IMG/VR virus record: IMGVR_UViG_3300036715_000304 | Location: 1-24,517 of that record | DNA length: 24,517 bases | Origin: a virus | Direction: 5' to 3' (one strand) | Part shown: one piece after another, positions 1 through 6,616 of the stretch | Layout of the letters: each line of letters opens with the position of its first letter | Position numbering within the stretch: the stretch's first letter is position 1 | Position numbers and translations under genes: made by a program | The notes under the pieces: model-generated | Told to the model about the DNA's origin: nothing | The model's database searches: none | What the model saw: only the letters and a program-made list of their open reading frames with translations

Positions 1-268
1 TGAGTTGCTTCACCGTATTAAACCAATCCTGCAAATTTGAAATCGCAATCAAGCGTTCCATAATCTCAGGTCGGCTACCAGATTTACGCACATAATCAGT
101 AGCTAACATGCTTGTCTGATTAATTGCAAAATCTTTAAAGTACCCTTCAAGAATCAATTTCTTAAAGTGTGGATTCTTTTCTAGCTCTTCTAGCGCATTA
201 GCTAGTTCAGCCCAATATGTATTTTCTTCTTCAAATAGCTTCATTTCATCTGGAGTTAGATTGCTCAT
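1..268 (-). CDS. Conserved phage protein of unknown function (C-terminus cut by window edge)
   Basis: An open frame starts at ATG 268-266 and remains open for 89 codons to the left edge, so the C-terminus is missing. The start is well supported by AGGAAGG about 7 bases upstream. The visible part is acidic and helix-rich, beginning MSNLTPDEMKLFEEE, with a central stretch EKNPHFKKLILEGYFKD that I recognise only as typical of small conserved proteins near phage head genes. I assign no function. It is the first gene after a near-consensus promoter and a leader hairpin, so it probably opens the operon that follows the ejection-type genes. It could be a scaffold or head accessory protein, but nothing visible proves that. 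Confidence 0.85.
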   Translation of the reverse strand, partial: MSNLTPDEMKLFEEENTYWAELANALEELEKNPHFKKLILEGYFKDFAINQTSMLATDYVRKSGSRPEIMERLIAISNLQDWFNTVKQL

Positions 269-287
269 TATGAGTTCCTTCCTAGTT

Positions 288-316
288 AGTAGTTACATGC
301 AATATCGCATACTACT
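288..316 (-). promoter_or_regulatory. 5' leader stem-loop
   Basis: AGTAGT (288-293) pairs with ACTACT (311-316), and ATGC (297-300) pairs with GCAT (307-310) around the 6-base loop AATATC. A 3-base bulge (TAC, 294-296) separates the two stems. The predicted transcription start of the promoter at 319-346 falls near base 312, so the hairpin would form at or very close to the 5' end of the transcript, just before the ribosome site at about 276-282. Such 5' hairpins can stabilise phage mRNAs. That role is inferred here. Confidence 0.5.
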
Positions 317-318
317 GG

Positions 319-346
319 ATTATACATAACTATATATTTATGTCAA
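319..346 (-). promoter_or_regulatory. Near-perfect sigma70 promoter
   Basis: On the minus strand TTGACA (346-341) is followed by a 16-base spacer and TATAAT (324-319). Both hexamers are exact consensus, and the spacer is one base below the optimum. It lies immediately after the stop codon of the transglycosylase gene (351) and points at the gene starting at 268. Host RNA polymerase should recognise it without phage factors, so that operon could be transcribed early or independently of the rest of the late genes. Confidence 0.8.
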
Positions 347-350
347 TACT

Positions 351-968
351 TTACGTAAAATAGTTATTTGTAAAAGCATTATTACTAAATGGATTACTCT
401 TCATAAACGCACTAACTGGAATATTTATTTTTAATGGTTGTTCTGTAGAAGTTGGTCTACTGCCAAGTAGTAATCTCTGTTGATTTAGCGTATCCTTATC
501 AGCCTTATATTGTGCTTCCAATTCTGCTCTATTATCTATCATAGCTGATACAGGCTGCATAGGTTTTGATTGAACAACTGGTTGTATCTGAGTACCTGTT
601 ACCTTACTTAGGTAATCTCTTGTCTCTTTCGGAGCTGCTTCCACTCCTTGCTTATCTAAATTACCTTGTCCCCAGTTGTATGCCATAACAGCTTTATTAA
701 CATCACCGTCATACTTACCTATCAACATAGACATATGCTTACCGTAAGCATCAGCACTTTTTACTGGATCAAACCTATCCTGCTCTGTATATCCATAATC
801 CTTCATAGTAGCCGGCATGAACTGCATCAATCCAGCAGCACCTGCAGGACTAACAGCATCAGCCCTACCACCAGACTCTGCATACATCTGATTAACAGCT
901 ATATCTGCTGGTATATTATACTTAGCTGCTGTATCCCTGATCAGCGATTCATACTGACTATTACTCAT
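351..968 (-). CDS. Virion-type lytic transglycosylase (SLT domain)
   Basis: The N-terminal 130 residues form a lysozyme-like SLT transglycosylase domain that cleaves the glycan strands of peptidoglycan. Visible motifs are AESGG with the likely catalytic Glu31, GAAGLMQFMPAT (residues 43-54) and AYNWGQGNL (near residue 97). There is no signal peptide or membrane segment. The remaining 75 residues are a polar tail ending in Asn- and Phe-rich sequence. It lies in the portal-proximal cluster rather than in the lysis cassette, so I infer a virion-borne enzyme that opens the cell wall during DNA ejection; the separate endolysin at 11375-11992 probably serves lysis. Its ATG directly follows the stop codon of a 10-codon ORF (TAAATG), and its ribosome site (AAGGG) lies inside that ORF, so translation is probably coupled. 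Family assignment is firm; virion location is inferred. Confidence 0.9.
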   Translation of the reverse strand: MSNSQYESLIRDTAAKYNIPADIAVNQMYAESGGRADAVSPAGAAGLMQFMPATMKDYGYTEQDRFDPVKSADAYGKHMSMLIGKYDGDVNKAVMAYNWGQGNLDKQGVEAAPKETRDYLSKVTGTQIQPVVQSKPMQPVSAMIDNRAELEAQYKADKDTLNQQRLLLGSRPTSTEQPLKINIPVSAFMKSNPFSNNAFTNNYFT

Positions 969-1001
969 TTACTTACCCTTAGGTTTTTTCTTACAAGCCA
1001 T
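969..1001 (-). CDS. 10-residue micro-ORF MACKKKPKGK (stand-alone copy)
   Basis: ATG 1001-999 to TAA 971-969 encodes MACKKKPKGK. An in-frame TAA directly precedes the ATG, so this is a complete separate ORF and not the end of a longer one. It has a good ribosome site (AAGGAG, about 6 bases upstream). The same peptide forms the C-terminus of the upstream 49-residue gene with four synonymous third-base differences and no amino-acid change. Its stop abuts the start of the transglycosylase, so it may also act as a translated leader. The function of the Cys/Lys-rich peptide is unknown. Confidence 0.6.
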   Translation of the reverse strand: MACKKKPKGK

Positions 1002-1039
1002 TTATATCTCCTTATATAACTATATTTAATATTAACTAC

Positions 1040-1189
1040 TTATTTACCTTTTGGTTTTTTCTTGCAAGCCATCTTTGCCTCCTTTTTTATAGTACCACCA
1101 TAACTATGTTTTATACTCTGTCCTTCACCAGTACCGTACATCTGTACACCAGCCTCAGTAGCAGCTTTACTAGCTAAACCCTCTTCCAT
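1040..1189 (-). CDS. 49-residue protein ending in MACKKKPKGK
   Basis: ATG 1189-1187 to TAA 1042-1040 encodes 49 residues. The start is supported by TAGGAG about 6 bases upstream, which also contains the stop codon of the preceding gene. The protein begins MEEGLASKAATEAG, carrying the GLAxKAA motif seen in neighbouring genes, and ends in MACKKKPKGK. A strong internal ribosome site (AAGGAGG) lies 5 bases before the in-frame ATG at 1072-1070, so the decapeptide could also be made on its own from this gene. It has no membrane segment. Function is unknown; position suggests a minor virion or ejection component. Confidence 0.75.
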   Translation of the reverse strand: MEEGLASKAATEAGVQMYGTGEGQSIKHSYGGTIKKEAKMACKKKPKGK

Positions 1190-1198
1190 ACCTAACTC

Positions 1199-1678
1199 CT
1201 AGAACGTATGACGTATCTGTGCCAAAGCGTAAGAAATTTTGTTATCAGGATCTAAGTTGACATTACCACTAACTGATGTATTAGGATTTATCTGGTAACC
1301 TGCGTAAGCTCCCTTATACCCATCATCACCAAAATAACCACCAACATAATGACCGTTATTGTGGTTATATGTAACATTGTTATTATTAGTTGACACACCA
1401 TAGGCAGGCAATTCCCTGATATCCCTAGATAGTTCTAAACTACCTCTACCTACAGGTACAGACATACCAGCACTTACTTCTTTAGTCTCTGGACGTAATC
1501 TATCAAGAGCATTATAGGATTCATTAAACCCATCAACACGACCAGTATATCCTCCTGCTAAGAAGGCAGCAAGTCCTGAAGGAGCACTGCTAAGTTTAGC
1601 ATCTATCCCTACATTCATACCATCATTTGTAGTTGAAAGCGCTCTAGGAGAGGCTGTAAAATTATCAATTAATGCCAT
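1199..1678 (-). CDS. Small virion protein with a beta-barrel-like C-terminal half (unknown)
   Basis: This 159-residue protein has no signal peptide. From about residue 65 it is rich in Gly, Tyr, Asn and alternating polar and non-polar residues in apparent hairpins (for example GSLELSRDIREL, HYVGGYFGDDGYKGAYAGYQ, TSVSGNVNL). It ends SYALAQIRHTF, a strand pattern with terminal Phe typical of outer-membrane barrel proteins. The Asn repeat NNNN (near residue 98) is probably a loop. It lies in the portal-to-transglycosylase cluster, so I infer a virion or ejection protein that may interact with the outer membrane. It could equally be a soluble beta-rich head or tail protein. A moderate ribosome site (AAGGTAAGG) supports the start at 1678. 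Confidence 0.75.
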   Translation of the reverse strand: MALIDNFTASPRALSTTNDGMNVGIDAKLSSAPSGLAAFLAGGYTGRVDGFNESYNALDRLRPETKEVSAGMSVPVGRGSLELSRDIRELPAYGVSTNNNNVTYNHNNGHYVGGYFGDDGYKGAYAGYQINPNTSVSGNVNLDPDNKISYALAQIRHTF

Positions 1679-1694
1679 ATTATACCTTACCTTA

Positions 1695-2459
1695 TTACTT
1701 AAACCATCCAGCTACTTTAGCGGCCAATCCTTCAGGAGGACCGTCATACACAGCAGTAGGTACAGCACCCTCTGGTAGTTCATTGTTCAACCACTGTTGA
1801 TGCATTCTATCAGTAGCTGCTTGATTATAACCCCAACCACTTTGTGCTGGTTGTTGTAGTTGTACCTGTGGTTGAGCAGCTGGCGCTTGTGCTTGACGAG
1901 AAGCCATCTCTTCTGTACCAAGTCTATGTATATCAGCTTCTTCTCTAGCTATCCACATATCTGCAGCTTTCTGTGTCTTAGGACCATCAATACCATCTAT
2001 TTTGAGATTAGTGCCTAGTCGTCTATTCAACATACGCTGTTTTTCCATAATATCTTCGTTAGGAGTTATTTTTATACTAGATGAAACGTATGTATTAGGA
2101 ACTACTACTTTATTAGACGAGGAATAGATATTAGCATTACCACCATCTAAATCCCAATTACTTGCTTTGTCAAATATATTTACTTCAGGAGTAGCTACAC
2201 GCATAGACTGCGGTACCATAGCACTTACTTTTTGTGCTGAATCTGGATAGCTATTCCACTCATTATTGAATGCAACATCTTGTTGATGCTTCAATAATCC
2301 TCTTTGTGCATCCATATACGCATCTTCAAACGACATCTTTGGTTGCATAGAAACTACAGGAGTAGATACTGTAGTATTAGGAATTACAGGAACAGGTACT
2401 ACATAGTTACCAGTTTTAGCAGCGTATCTTGTAATAGGTTGTGATCCAACTATACTCAT
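1695..2459 (-). CDS. Peptidoglycan-binding-domain protein, probable ejection/virion protein
   Basis: This 254-residue protein contains a compact match to the peptidoglycan-binding fold (PG_binding_1 type) at about residues 138-170: the helix QRMLNRRLG followed by the signature KIDGIDGPKTQKAADMW. Flanking regions are low-complexity and Gln/Pro/Ala-rich (about residues 185-210). The extreme C-terminus, EGLAAKVAGWFK, carries the GLAxKxA motif shared with neighbouring genes. There is no signal peptide. Its start lies 2 bases after the stop of the upstream 86-residue gene, with no strong ribosome site, which suggests translational coupling. With the nearby transglycosylase it may form a split cell-wall-penetration pair, one binding and one cutting. 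That pairing is inferred; the binding-domain signature is seen directly. Confidence 0.75.
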   Translation of the reverse strand: MSIVGSQPITRYAAKTGNYVVPVPVIPNTTVSTPVVSMQPKMSFEDAYMDAQRGLLKHQQDVAFNNEWNSYPDSAQKVSAMVPQSMRVATPEVNIFDKASNWDLDGGNANIYSSSNKVVVPNTYVSSSIKITPNEDIMEKQRMLNRRLGTNLKIDGIDGPKTQKAADMWIAREEADIHRLGTEEMASRQAQAPAAQPQVQLQQPAQSGWGYNQAATDRMHQQWLNNELPEGAVPTAVYDGPPEGLAAKVAGWFK

Positions 2460-2461
2460 AA

Positions 2462-2722
2462 TTACATTCCCATAGCAGCTTTACCTGCTAACCCTTGTGT
2501 AGGAACTGCCTGTGGTTGTTGTGGAGCTTGAGCCATCTGTTTAGCTAATGCGATAGCTTGTTCTATCAGTTGCGTAGGTACACCTGCTTCAGCCAGTTCT
2601 TCAGGAGTAATACCTTGCATCAACAACTGAGCTAGTTCTTCAACTGTAGGCATTTGCTGACCTATACCACCTGTACCCTCAGCTGCTGCTTTCTGTGCTA
2701 AACCCATTTCTTCTTCACCCAT
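2462..2722 (-). CDS. 86-residue portal-adjacent protein with GLAxKAA motif at both ends
   Basis: This small acidic, helical protein has a core of the form VEELAQLLMQGITPEELAEAGVP (residues 28-50), a short helix-turn-helix-like pattern common in small phage head proteins. The motif GLAxKAA occurs at residues 7-13 and again at 77-83, next to the end. A Gln/Pro linker (about residues 66-75) precedes the second copy. AAGGAG lies 7 bases before the ATG. It is the first gene after the portal. I do not recognise the family well enough to name a function; a minor head or portal-associated protein is the simplest reading. Confidence 0.75.
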   Translation of the reverse strand: MGEEEMGLAQKAAAEGTGGIGQQMPTVEELAQLLMQGITPEELAEAGVPTQLIEQAIALAKQMAQAPQQPQAVPTQGLAGKAAMGM

Positions 2723-2803
2723 GTCCTACTCCTTATCTAATTAACTGTGGCATCTGGTCTTGTATGTATAACTGTATCTGATACCTTTCGCCACATATTC
2801 TTA

Positions 2804-4786
2804 CTACTTTTTACCGTTCATAACGTCAAAAGATTTTTTATCTAACTCTGCTAGATATTCAGCATGTAACTTACTCATCTCATTATCATGTCTAGCTTGT
2901 AATTCTTGCATTCTTTCTCTAGCACTCACACCACTATCTCTCTCTAAGAACTCTAGATCTGATAAATCAGCATTACTATTTAAATTCCTAGCCTTAGCAG
3001 CTTCAACTTGTACTTTCTGTTGTTTCAACTGAGCACTAATTTCATACTCTTGCGCTTTAGCTATTCTATCAGTAACATCAGCTCTCATCAGGTCTATCTC
3101 AGCTTTCATTTTCTCCATAGCCAACTGCTTCATCTGTTGTTCCATAGGATCCTGTTGAGGTTCATATCGTCTCAATTTAGCAGCTTGATCAGGCAATCTA
3201 CTTAGTTCTAGAATCTGTGCCATCAACTCTTTCGTAATAGCAGGATCTAGTCCAACACCCAACGTTTGCAACAGAAAACTTAATTGTTGTACTTTAGCTG
3301 CATCATCTTCAGCAGTACTGATCGACAAATCAATATCTACACTACCATCCAAGTCATCCCTACGAACAGGTACAAACTCTTCATTAGTAATCCTAACTAC
3401 TTCTTCCTCTTCCAAGAACTCAGCATTGTATACCATCCACTTTCTCAGTAGTGGCTTAACTAGATTCTCAGAAATGTTCCTCACAATATTCATTCTACGT
3501 ACTGAGGTAGCATCCATAGCACCTCTAGCACCTGTAGCTGTCTGACCTAGACTAGCACCATTGATCCCACCACTGAAACTCTTAACACCAGTTAAACTCT
3601 CAATCTCATTGTTCATCAGACCAAGCATATCAAATGCAGAGCTAGGTAATGGGTTAAAACTACCTTGCCAGAAATCATCTCTAGTACCATTGTACTCAAA
3701 ACTCTTACCAGATAGATATTTCTTTCTATTCACTGGATCTAGTGCACCTTTCCTTACACCTACCTGACCATTGTTACTCTGTGCCATATTATCAATCAAA
3801 CCACGCATAATCGCAGTCTTAATCTTCTGGTTATCACCAATCAATTCAGCATTAGCTTCACCAAATATATGAAACGGTACAGCATTGAATGGTACTACAA
3901 GGAATGGTGGTTTACCATCAGGATATGGATTATCCTGCAACCGAATAATTGTGTCATTCACCCAAGCACATACAATAGGTTCAGCTACACCATCTTCATC
4001 TACATCATAGTTACCCCAGTACTCATGTACAATCACTTTCTTACGAGCATCATCTTTGAACTGGAACCTTGTTTGATCTTCTGGTCTATAGTCATAATCA
4101 TAGCTAGTTTGACCTAGACTCTGAGCTACTTTACTTAAATTCTTATATCTACCATCTTTCTTCAACGTAGATATATCTGTCTCATATCTATAGATGACGA
4201 ACTGGCACTTGTCCATGTCATCTTCACAAGTAGGATCGATGTAAATATCCTCATTCCTACAAACCTTCGCTGTAGGCTGGTTTCTTTTAACAACAGTCTG
4301 TTCTTCTTTTCTGGTAGTAATGAATTGATTACCATATTCATCAACTTCAACTACTTCTACCTCAGCCATTACCTTCTCTTCTTGGTAATCCCAGCCTGTC
4401 TGGATAATCGCAGTACCTTCTCTATCCAGTACTTTCACAGCCTTAGCCATGAAGTTATACCTATCAAATTTTCTACAGAACTGTGTATTCAGCAATAGTT
4501 CGTTCTGCCTAGCAGCATGTACATCTTCTGCTGTAATTGGTAAACACTTAACTACATCTGAACTACTTACAAACGGATCGATAATACTAGCATGTTGCCA
4601 TTCACTCTGCTTCTTAATGTCTCTACTGACAATAGCAGACTTACCAGCCTCTTCGTTGCCGTACTTCTCACCATTGTGCTGATTAATCCATTCCCTACGC
4701 TTCATATCCCACGTCTTTTTCGTAGGTGTAGCATTAGTTAGATCAGCCTTCAGAGATTGGAGTAGTTTTGCTTTATCAACTGCCAT
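2804..4786 (-). CDS. Portal protein
   Basis: At 660 residues this has the size and composition of a podovirus-type portal, the dodecameric ring at the capsid vertex through which DNA enters and leaves. The N-terminal half has the WxxxRxEWINQHNG opening followed by an alpha/beta wing and stem. A region around SGGINGASLGQTATGARGAM (about residues 410-430) resembles the conserved segment of P22/N4-type portals. The last 110 residues are a long charged coiled coil (from about QQMKQLAMEKMKAEI to KLHAEYLAELDKK), consistent with a barrel or tail-side extension. It starts after a weak AAGGT ribosome site. It is separated from the terminase by about 18 kb of tail, lysis and fibre genes and preceded by a 299-bp non-coding gap. 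I am sure it is a phage head-tail connector and fairly sure it is the portal. Confidence 0.85.
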   Translation of the reverse strand: MAVDKAKLLQSLKADLTNATPTKKTWDMKRREWINQHNGEKYGNEEAGKSAIVSRDIKKQSEWQHASIIDPFVSSSDVVKCLPITAEDVHAARQNELLLNTQFCRKFDRYNFMAKAVKVLDREGTAIIQTGWDYQEEKVMAEVEVVEVDEYGNQFITTRKEEQTVVKRNQPTAKVCRNEDIYIDPTCEDDMDKCQFVIYRYETDISTLKKDGRYKNLSKVAQSLGQTSYDYDYRPEDQTRFQFKDDARKKVIVHEYWGNYDVDEDGVAEPIVCAWVNDTIIRLQDNPYPDGKPPFLVVPFNAVPFHIFGEANAELIGDNQKIKTAIMRGLIDNMAQSNNGQVGVRKGALDPVNRKKYLSGKSFEYNGTRDDFWQGSFNPLPSSAFDMLGLMNNEIESLTGVKSFSGGINGASLGQTATGARGAMDATSVRRMNIVRNISENLVKPLLRKWMVYNAEFLEEEEVVRITNEEFVPVRRDDLDGSVDIDLSISTAEDDAAKVQQLSFLLQTLGVGLDPAITKELMAQILELSRLPDQAAKLRRYEPQQDPMEQQMKQLAMEKMKAEIDLMRADVTDRIAKAQEYEISAQLKQQKVQVEAAKARNLNSNADLSDLEFLERDSGVSARERMQELQARHDNEMSKLHAEYLAELDKKSFDVMNGKK

Positions 4787-5085
4787 ATCAATACCTTAAA
4801 TTATTATTAGTGTAGTATATCATTACTTATTAAGTTTATCCAGTGATCTTAACCTAGATATACCTAAGCAGAAATAAGTATAATTATAATCATGTTCCAG
4901 TAATTACTACATAGTGCTTACAACTTCAAACCATGTAATGTAATGTAACTCAATCATATATACATTATTATAGTTTGATATAATACTATACTTTAAACAC
5001 TATTTACATAACTAACCAACTACAAGTAAAAGAAGTAGGAATAAAGCAATAAGAGTTATTATAACTGATCACTATACAACCCAAA
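4787..5085 (-). other. 299-bp AT-rich non-coding gap upstream of the portal
   Basis: This is the longest non-coding stretch in the window and holds no convincing ORF on either strand (only 9- to 16-codon ORFs without ribosome sites). It contains the 9-mer TAATGTATA on the minus strand (4967-4959), three ATGTA units in tandem on the plus strand (4933-4947), TATAAT boxes without good -35 partners (minus strand, 4972-4967 and 4888-4883), and an extended -10 (TGATATACT, 4822-4814) close to the portal. A perfect 7-bp inverted repeat, CACTATA/TATAGTG (5070-5076 and 5089-5095), flanks the stop codon of the upstream gene. I read the gap as the regulatory region of the portal operon. Confidence 0.6.
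4959..4967 (-). promoter_or_regulatory. Candidate phage-specific promoter element TAATGTATA
   Basis: The minus strand reads TAATGTATA, 172 bases before the portal start codon. As I recall, this equals the tAATGTAtA element described for middle and late promoters read by the sigma-like gp36 of phage phiEco32. I found no other exact copy by eye in the window, although near-matches of 7-8 of 9 bases occur inside genes. It overlaps a TATAAT (4972-4967), so host sigma70 use is also possible. The match is short, and kinship with phiEco32 is not shown here. Confidence 0.4.
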
Positions 5086-5095
5086 TTATATAGTG
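5070..5095 (-). repeat. Inverted repeat at the end of the fibre-assembly gene
   Basis: CACTATA (5070-5076) and TATAGTG (5089-5095) are perfect inverted copies around a 12-base spacer that contains the gene's TAA stop. The stem is AT-rich and not followed by a T-run, so it is a poor intrinsic terminator. It may be an RNA-processing or 3'-end-protecting hairpin, or chance. Confidence 0.3.
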
Positions 5096-5508
5096 GTATT
5101 ATCTACTAGATAATACTTAGGTAACTGCGATACAAAATCATCTACGCTTGTAATAGGCATTTTTAGTAATTCATAAGCCTTAGTCCAGATAGTATCTTGC
5201 CACTCCAATAAGCCATATGCCTCTGCTTTCCATACATTACTATTCACAAACTGCGCGACTTCAGCAAAGTCGCGATAATCATACTGTTTTGCAGTTTGAT
5301 CCAGTAAAGTATAAACAGCAGACTTAGCTTGTTGCGCGAGTTGTTCTGGTGTAGGTGTGTCCAATTCGGGGGTGTTTCCTTCAGCAAACCAGGCAAGGAT
5401 AGCATCTCTTTCGCTGTTACCTGGTGCATCAGGGACTAACATATTTCCGTTTAATAACCAACCACTAGGTTTGGTTTTAACTGATATAATTTCAATCGCG
5501 TTAAACAT
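5086..5508 (-). CDS. Tail fibre assembly-like protein
   Basis: This 140-residue protein follows the last fibre gene. It begins with a short beta-rich region that includes GWLLNGNMLVPDAPGNSERDA. The C-terminal helical half has YRDFAEVAQFVNSNVWKAEA then YGLLEWQDTIWTKAYELL (residues about 78-115). The pattern of an aromatic-start helix, a WKAEA core and a WxDxxW helix is the one seen in DUF4376-type domains of fibre-assembly and fibre-associated proteins. Such proteins usually help the adjacent fibre fold or trimerise. It probably serves the 364-residue fibre directly upstream. There is no signal peptide or membrane segment. The chaperone role is from family resemblance and position only. Confidence 0.65.
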   Translation of the reverse strand: MFNAIEIISVKTKPSGWLLNGNMLVPDAPGNSERDAILAWFAEGNTPELDTPTPEQLAQQAKSAVYTLLDQTAKQYDYRDFAEVAQFVNSNVWKAEAYGLLEWQDTIWTKAYELLKMPITSVDDFVSQLPKYYLVDNTTI

Positions 5509-5521
5509 TACTTAATCCTTT

Positions 5522-6616
5522 TTATAACTCTGCTGAAAGCATAAAATAATCGCCTGACCCCATAGCAAAACTTGCATTGGTAGCTGCTGCTGTTGCGTCA
5601 AATGTTAATCTAGCTGTATTTACGGTAGGCGTATCAAGCGTAAGTTTTTCAGCGTTACTATAAGTAACATTAGACAAACTAGATGTTATACTCGGCACCG
5701 TACGCATTGTTGTGTAGTTCAACTGATAGGACATATATGCACCTTGTGCGTAGGCGCCGAAGCTACCGCTCAGTCCGGTAAATTTCTTTAAGTATCGCTC
5801 GCAAGCCTCAATTTCTCCGCCAAACTCCCCGTCATACGGATGCCAACCGTTAGTGGCAACTGAACCGTCTTCAATCTTGACTTGAGCAATATCAAATGTT
5901 CCTGATTGCTGCCCTAAGTTAGCTGTGTCTCCATTATAGTTACTGCCAGCATCAAACCAAAAAGCTACAACAGTAGATGATGTTTGTGGTCCATCTGTTC
6001 CAAGCGTTCTCCCAACAATAGATGGCATAGTAAGAGTAATTACCTTTCTTTGCCAAGTTGTTGTTAGTGGTACTTGTTGTGCTCCTATAGAATATACAGT
6101 TGCGCTAGGGTTTCCTCCAGTTCCATGTCTTTGCCAAAACTCAATAGCAATATTTTTATTAGCATCTGCTTTCGCCCAGAACGATAGAGTTACTGTTTTT
6201 CCGGACAATAGGGCAACATTTTCAATAGGCTGCCACTTATAAACATTGTTACTTGATCCAGCCGCGCTATTAACAACCGTTCTACTGAAATACGTCGCAT
6301 TAAATAGCGCTTTTTCTGTATCACCACATACCACCTGGGAGTGCGTTTTAGTCGAACCGGAGGAATAATTAGCCCATCTATTATCAGAACCGTAGCCTGT
6401 TGCAGTTTGGCTTGTACTGTAATCCCACTTATCAAAATTACCGTTGATTAAGTAGTTTCTTCTACCACCTTTCTCTCTTACAACAAACGCAGTAGTAGCC
6501 AATTGAGTTGTGTTTGTACCTGATGCTGCTGTGGGAGCAGTAGGAGTTCCTGTAAATGCAGGAGAATCTACATTAGCTTTTACAGAATTAAGCTGATCCA
6601 GTGAATATTCGATCAT
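5522..6616 (-). CDS. Tail fibre protein with carbohydrate-binding-like module
   Basis: This 364-residue fibre begins with a short linker and the repeat unit FTGTPTAPTAASGTNTTQL followed by ATTAFV (residues 21-45), which is also present in the upstream 659-residue fibre. A receptor-binding domain follows, of the type starting NYLINGNFDKWD (residue 54 on), with DNRW, TVTLSFWAKAD and a closing IEDGSVAT...EIEACERYLKKF. This is a well-known beta-sandwich layout in phage tail proteins, thought to bind sugars. The last 90 residues are a short Ser/Thr-rich tip. It starts 4 bases inside the end of the 120-residue gene. It is probably a distal fibre or tip subunit. The region around 5740-5900 looks more GC-rich than its surroundings. 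Confidence 0.85.
   Translation of the reverse strand: MIEYSLDQLNSVKANVDSPAFTGTPTAPTAASGTNTTQLATTAFVVREKGGRRNYLINGNFDKWDYSTSQTATGYGSDNRWANYSSGSTKTHSQVVCGDTEKALFNATYFSRTVVNSAAGSSNNVYKWQPIENVALLSGKTVTLSFWAKADANKNIAIEFWQRHGTGGNPSATVYSIGAQQVPLTTTWQRKVITLTMPSIVGRTLGTDGPQTSSTVVAFWFDAGSNYNGDTANLGQQSGTFDIAQVKIEDGSVATNGWHPYDGEFGGEIEACERYLKKFTGLSGSFGAYAQGAYMSYQLNYTTMRTVPSITSSLSNVTYSNAEKLTLDTPTVNTARLTFDATAAATNASFAMGSGDYFMLSAEL

Noticed and set aside
666-1019. 117-codon ORF on the plus strand
   Set aside because: It lies opposite the transglycosylase and the micro-ORFs, has low-complexity His/Ser/Ile-rich sequence and no ribosome site; it is an antisense shadow.
2737-2796. 19-codon ORF on the minus strand between portal and the 86-residue gene
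   Set aside because: It has no clear ribosome site and no recognisable sequence; unlike the 10-codon ORFs, nothing supports its translation.
3008-4682. Several plus-strand ORFs of 65-82 codons and a 62-codon minus-strand ORF across the portal gene
   Set aside because: All lie inside the portal coding frame and have compositions expected of out-of-frame translation.
4867-4972. TATAAT boxes in the 299-bp gap as separate sigma70 promoters
   Set aside because: No matching -35 within 16-18 bases; TATAAT is frequent by chance in DNA this AT-rich. Only the TAATGTATA element is listed as a promoter candidate.
5070-5095. Intrinsic terminator after the fibre-assembly gene
   Set aside because: The inverted repeat is real but AT-rich and lacks a following T-run, so it is listed only as a repeat.
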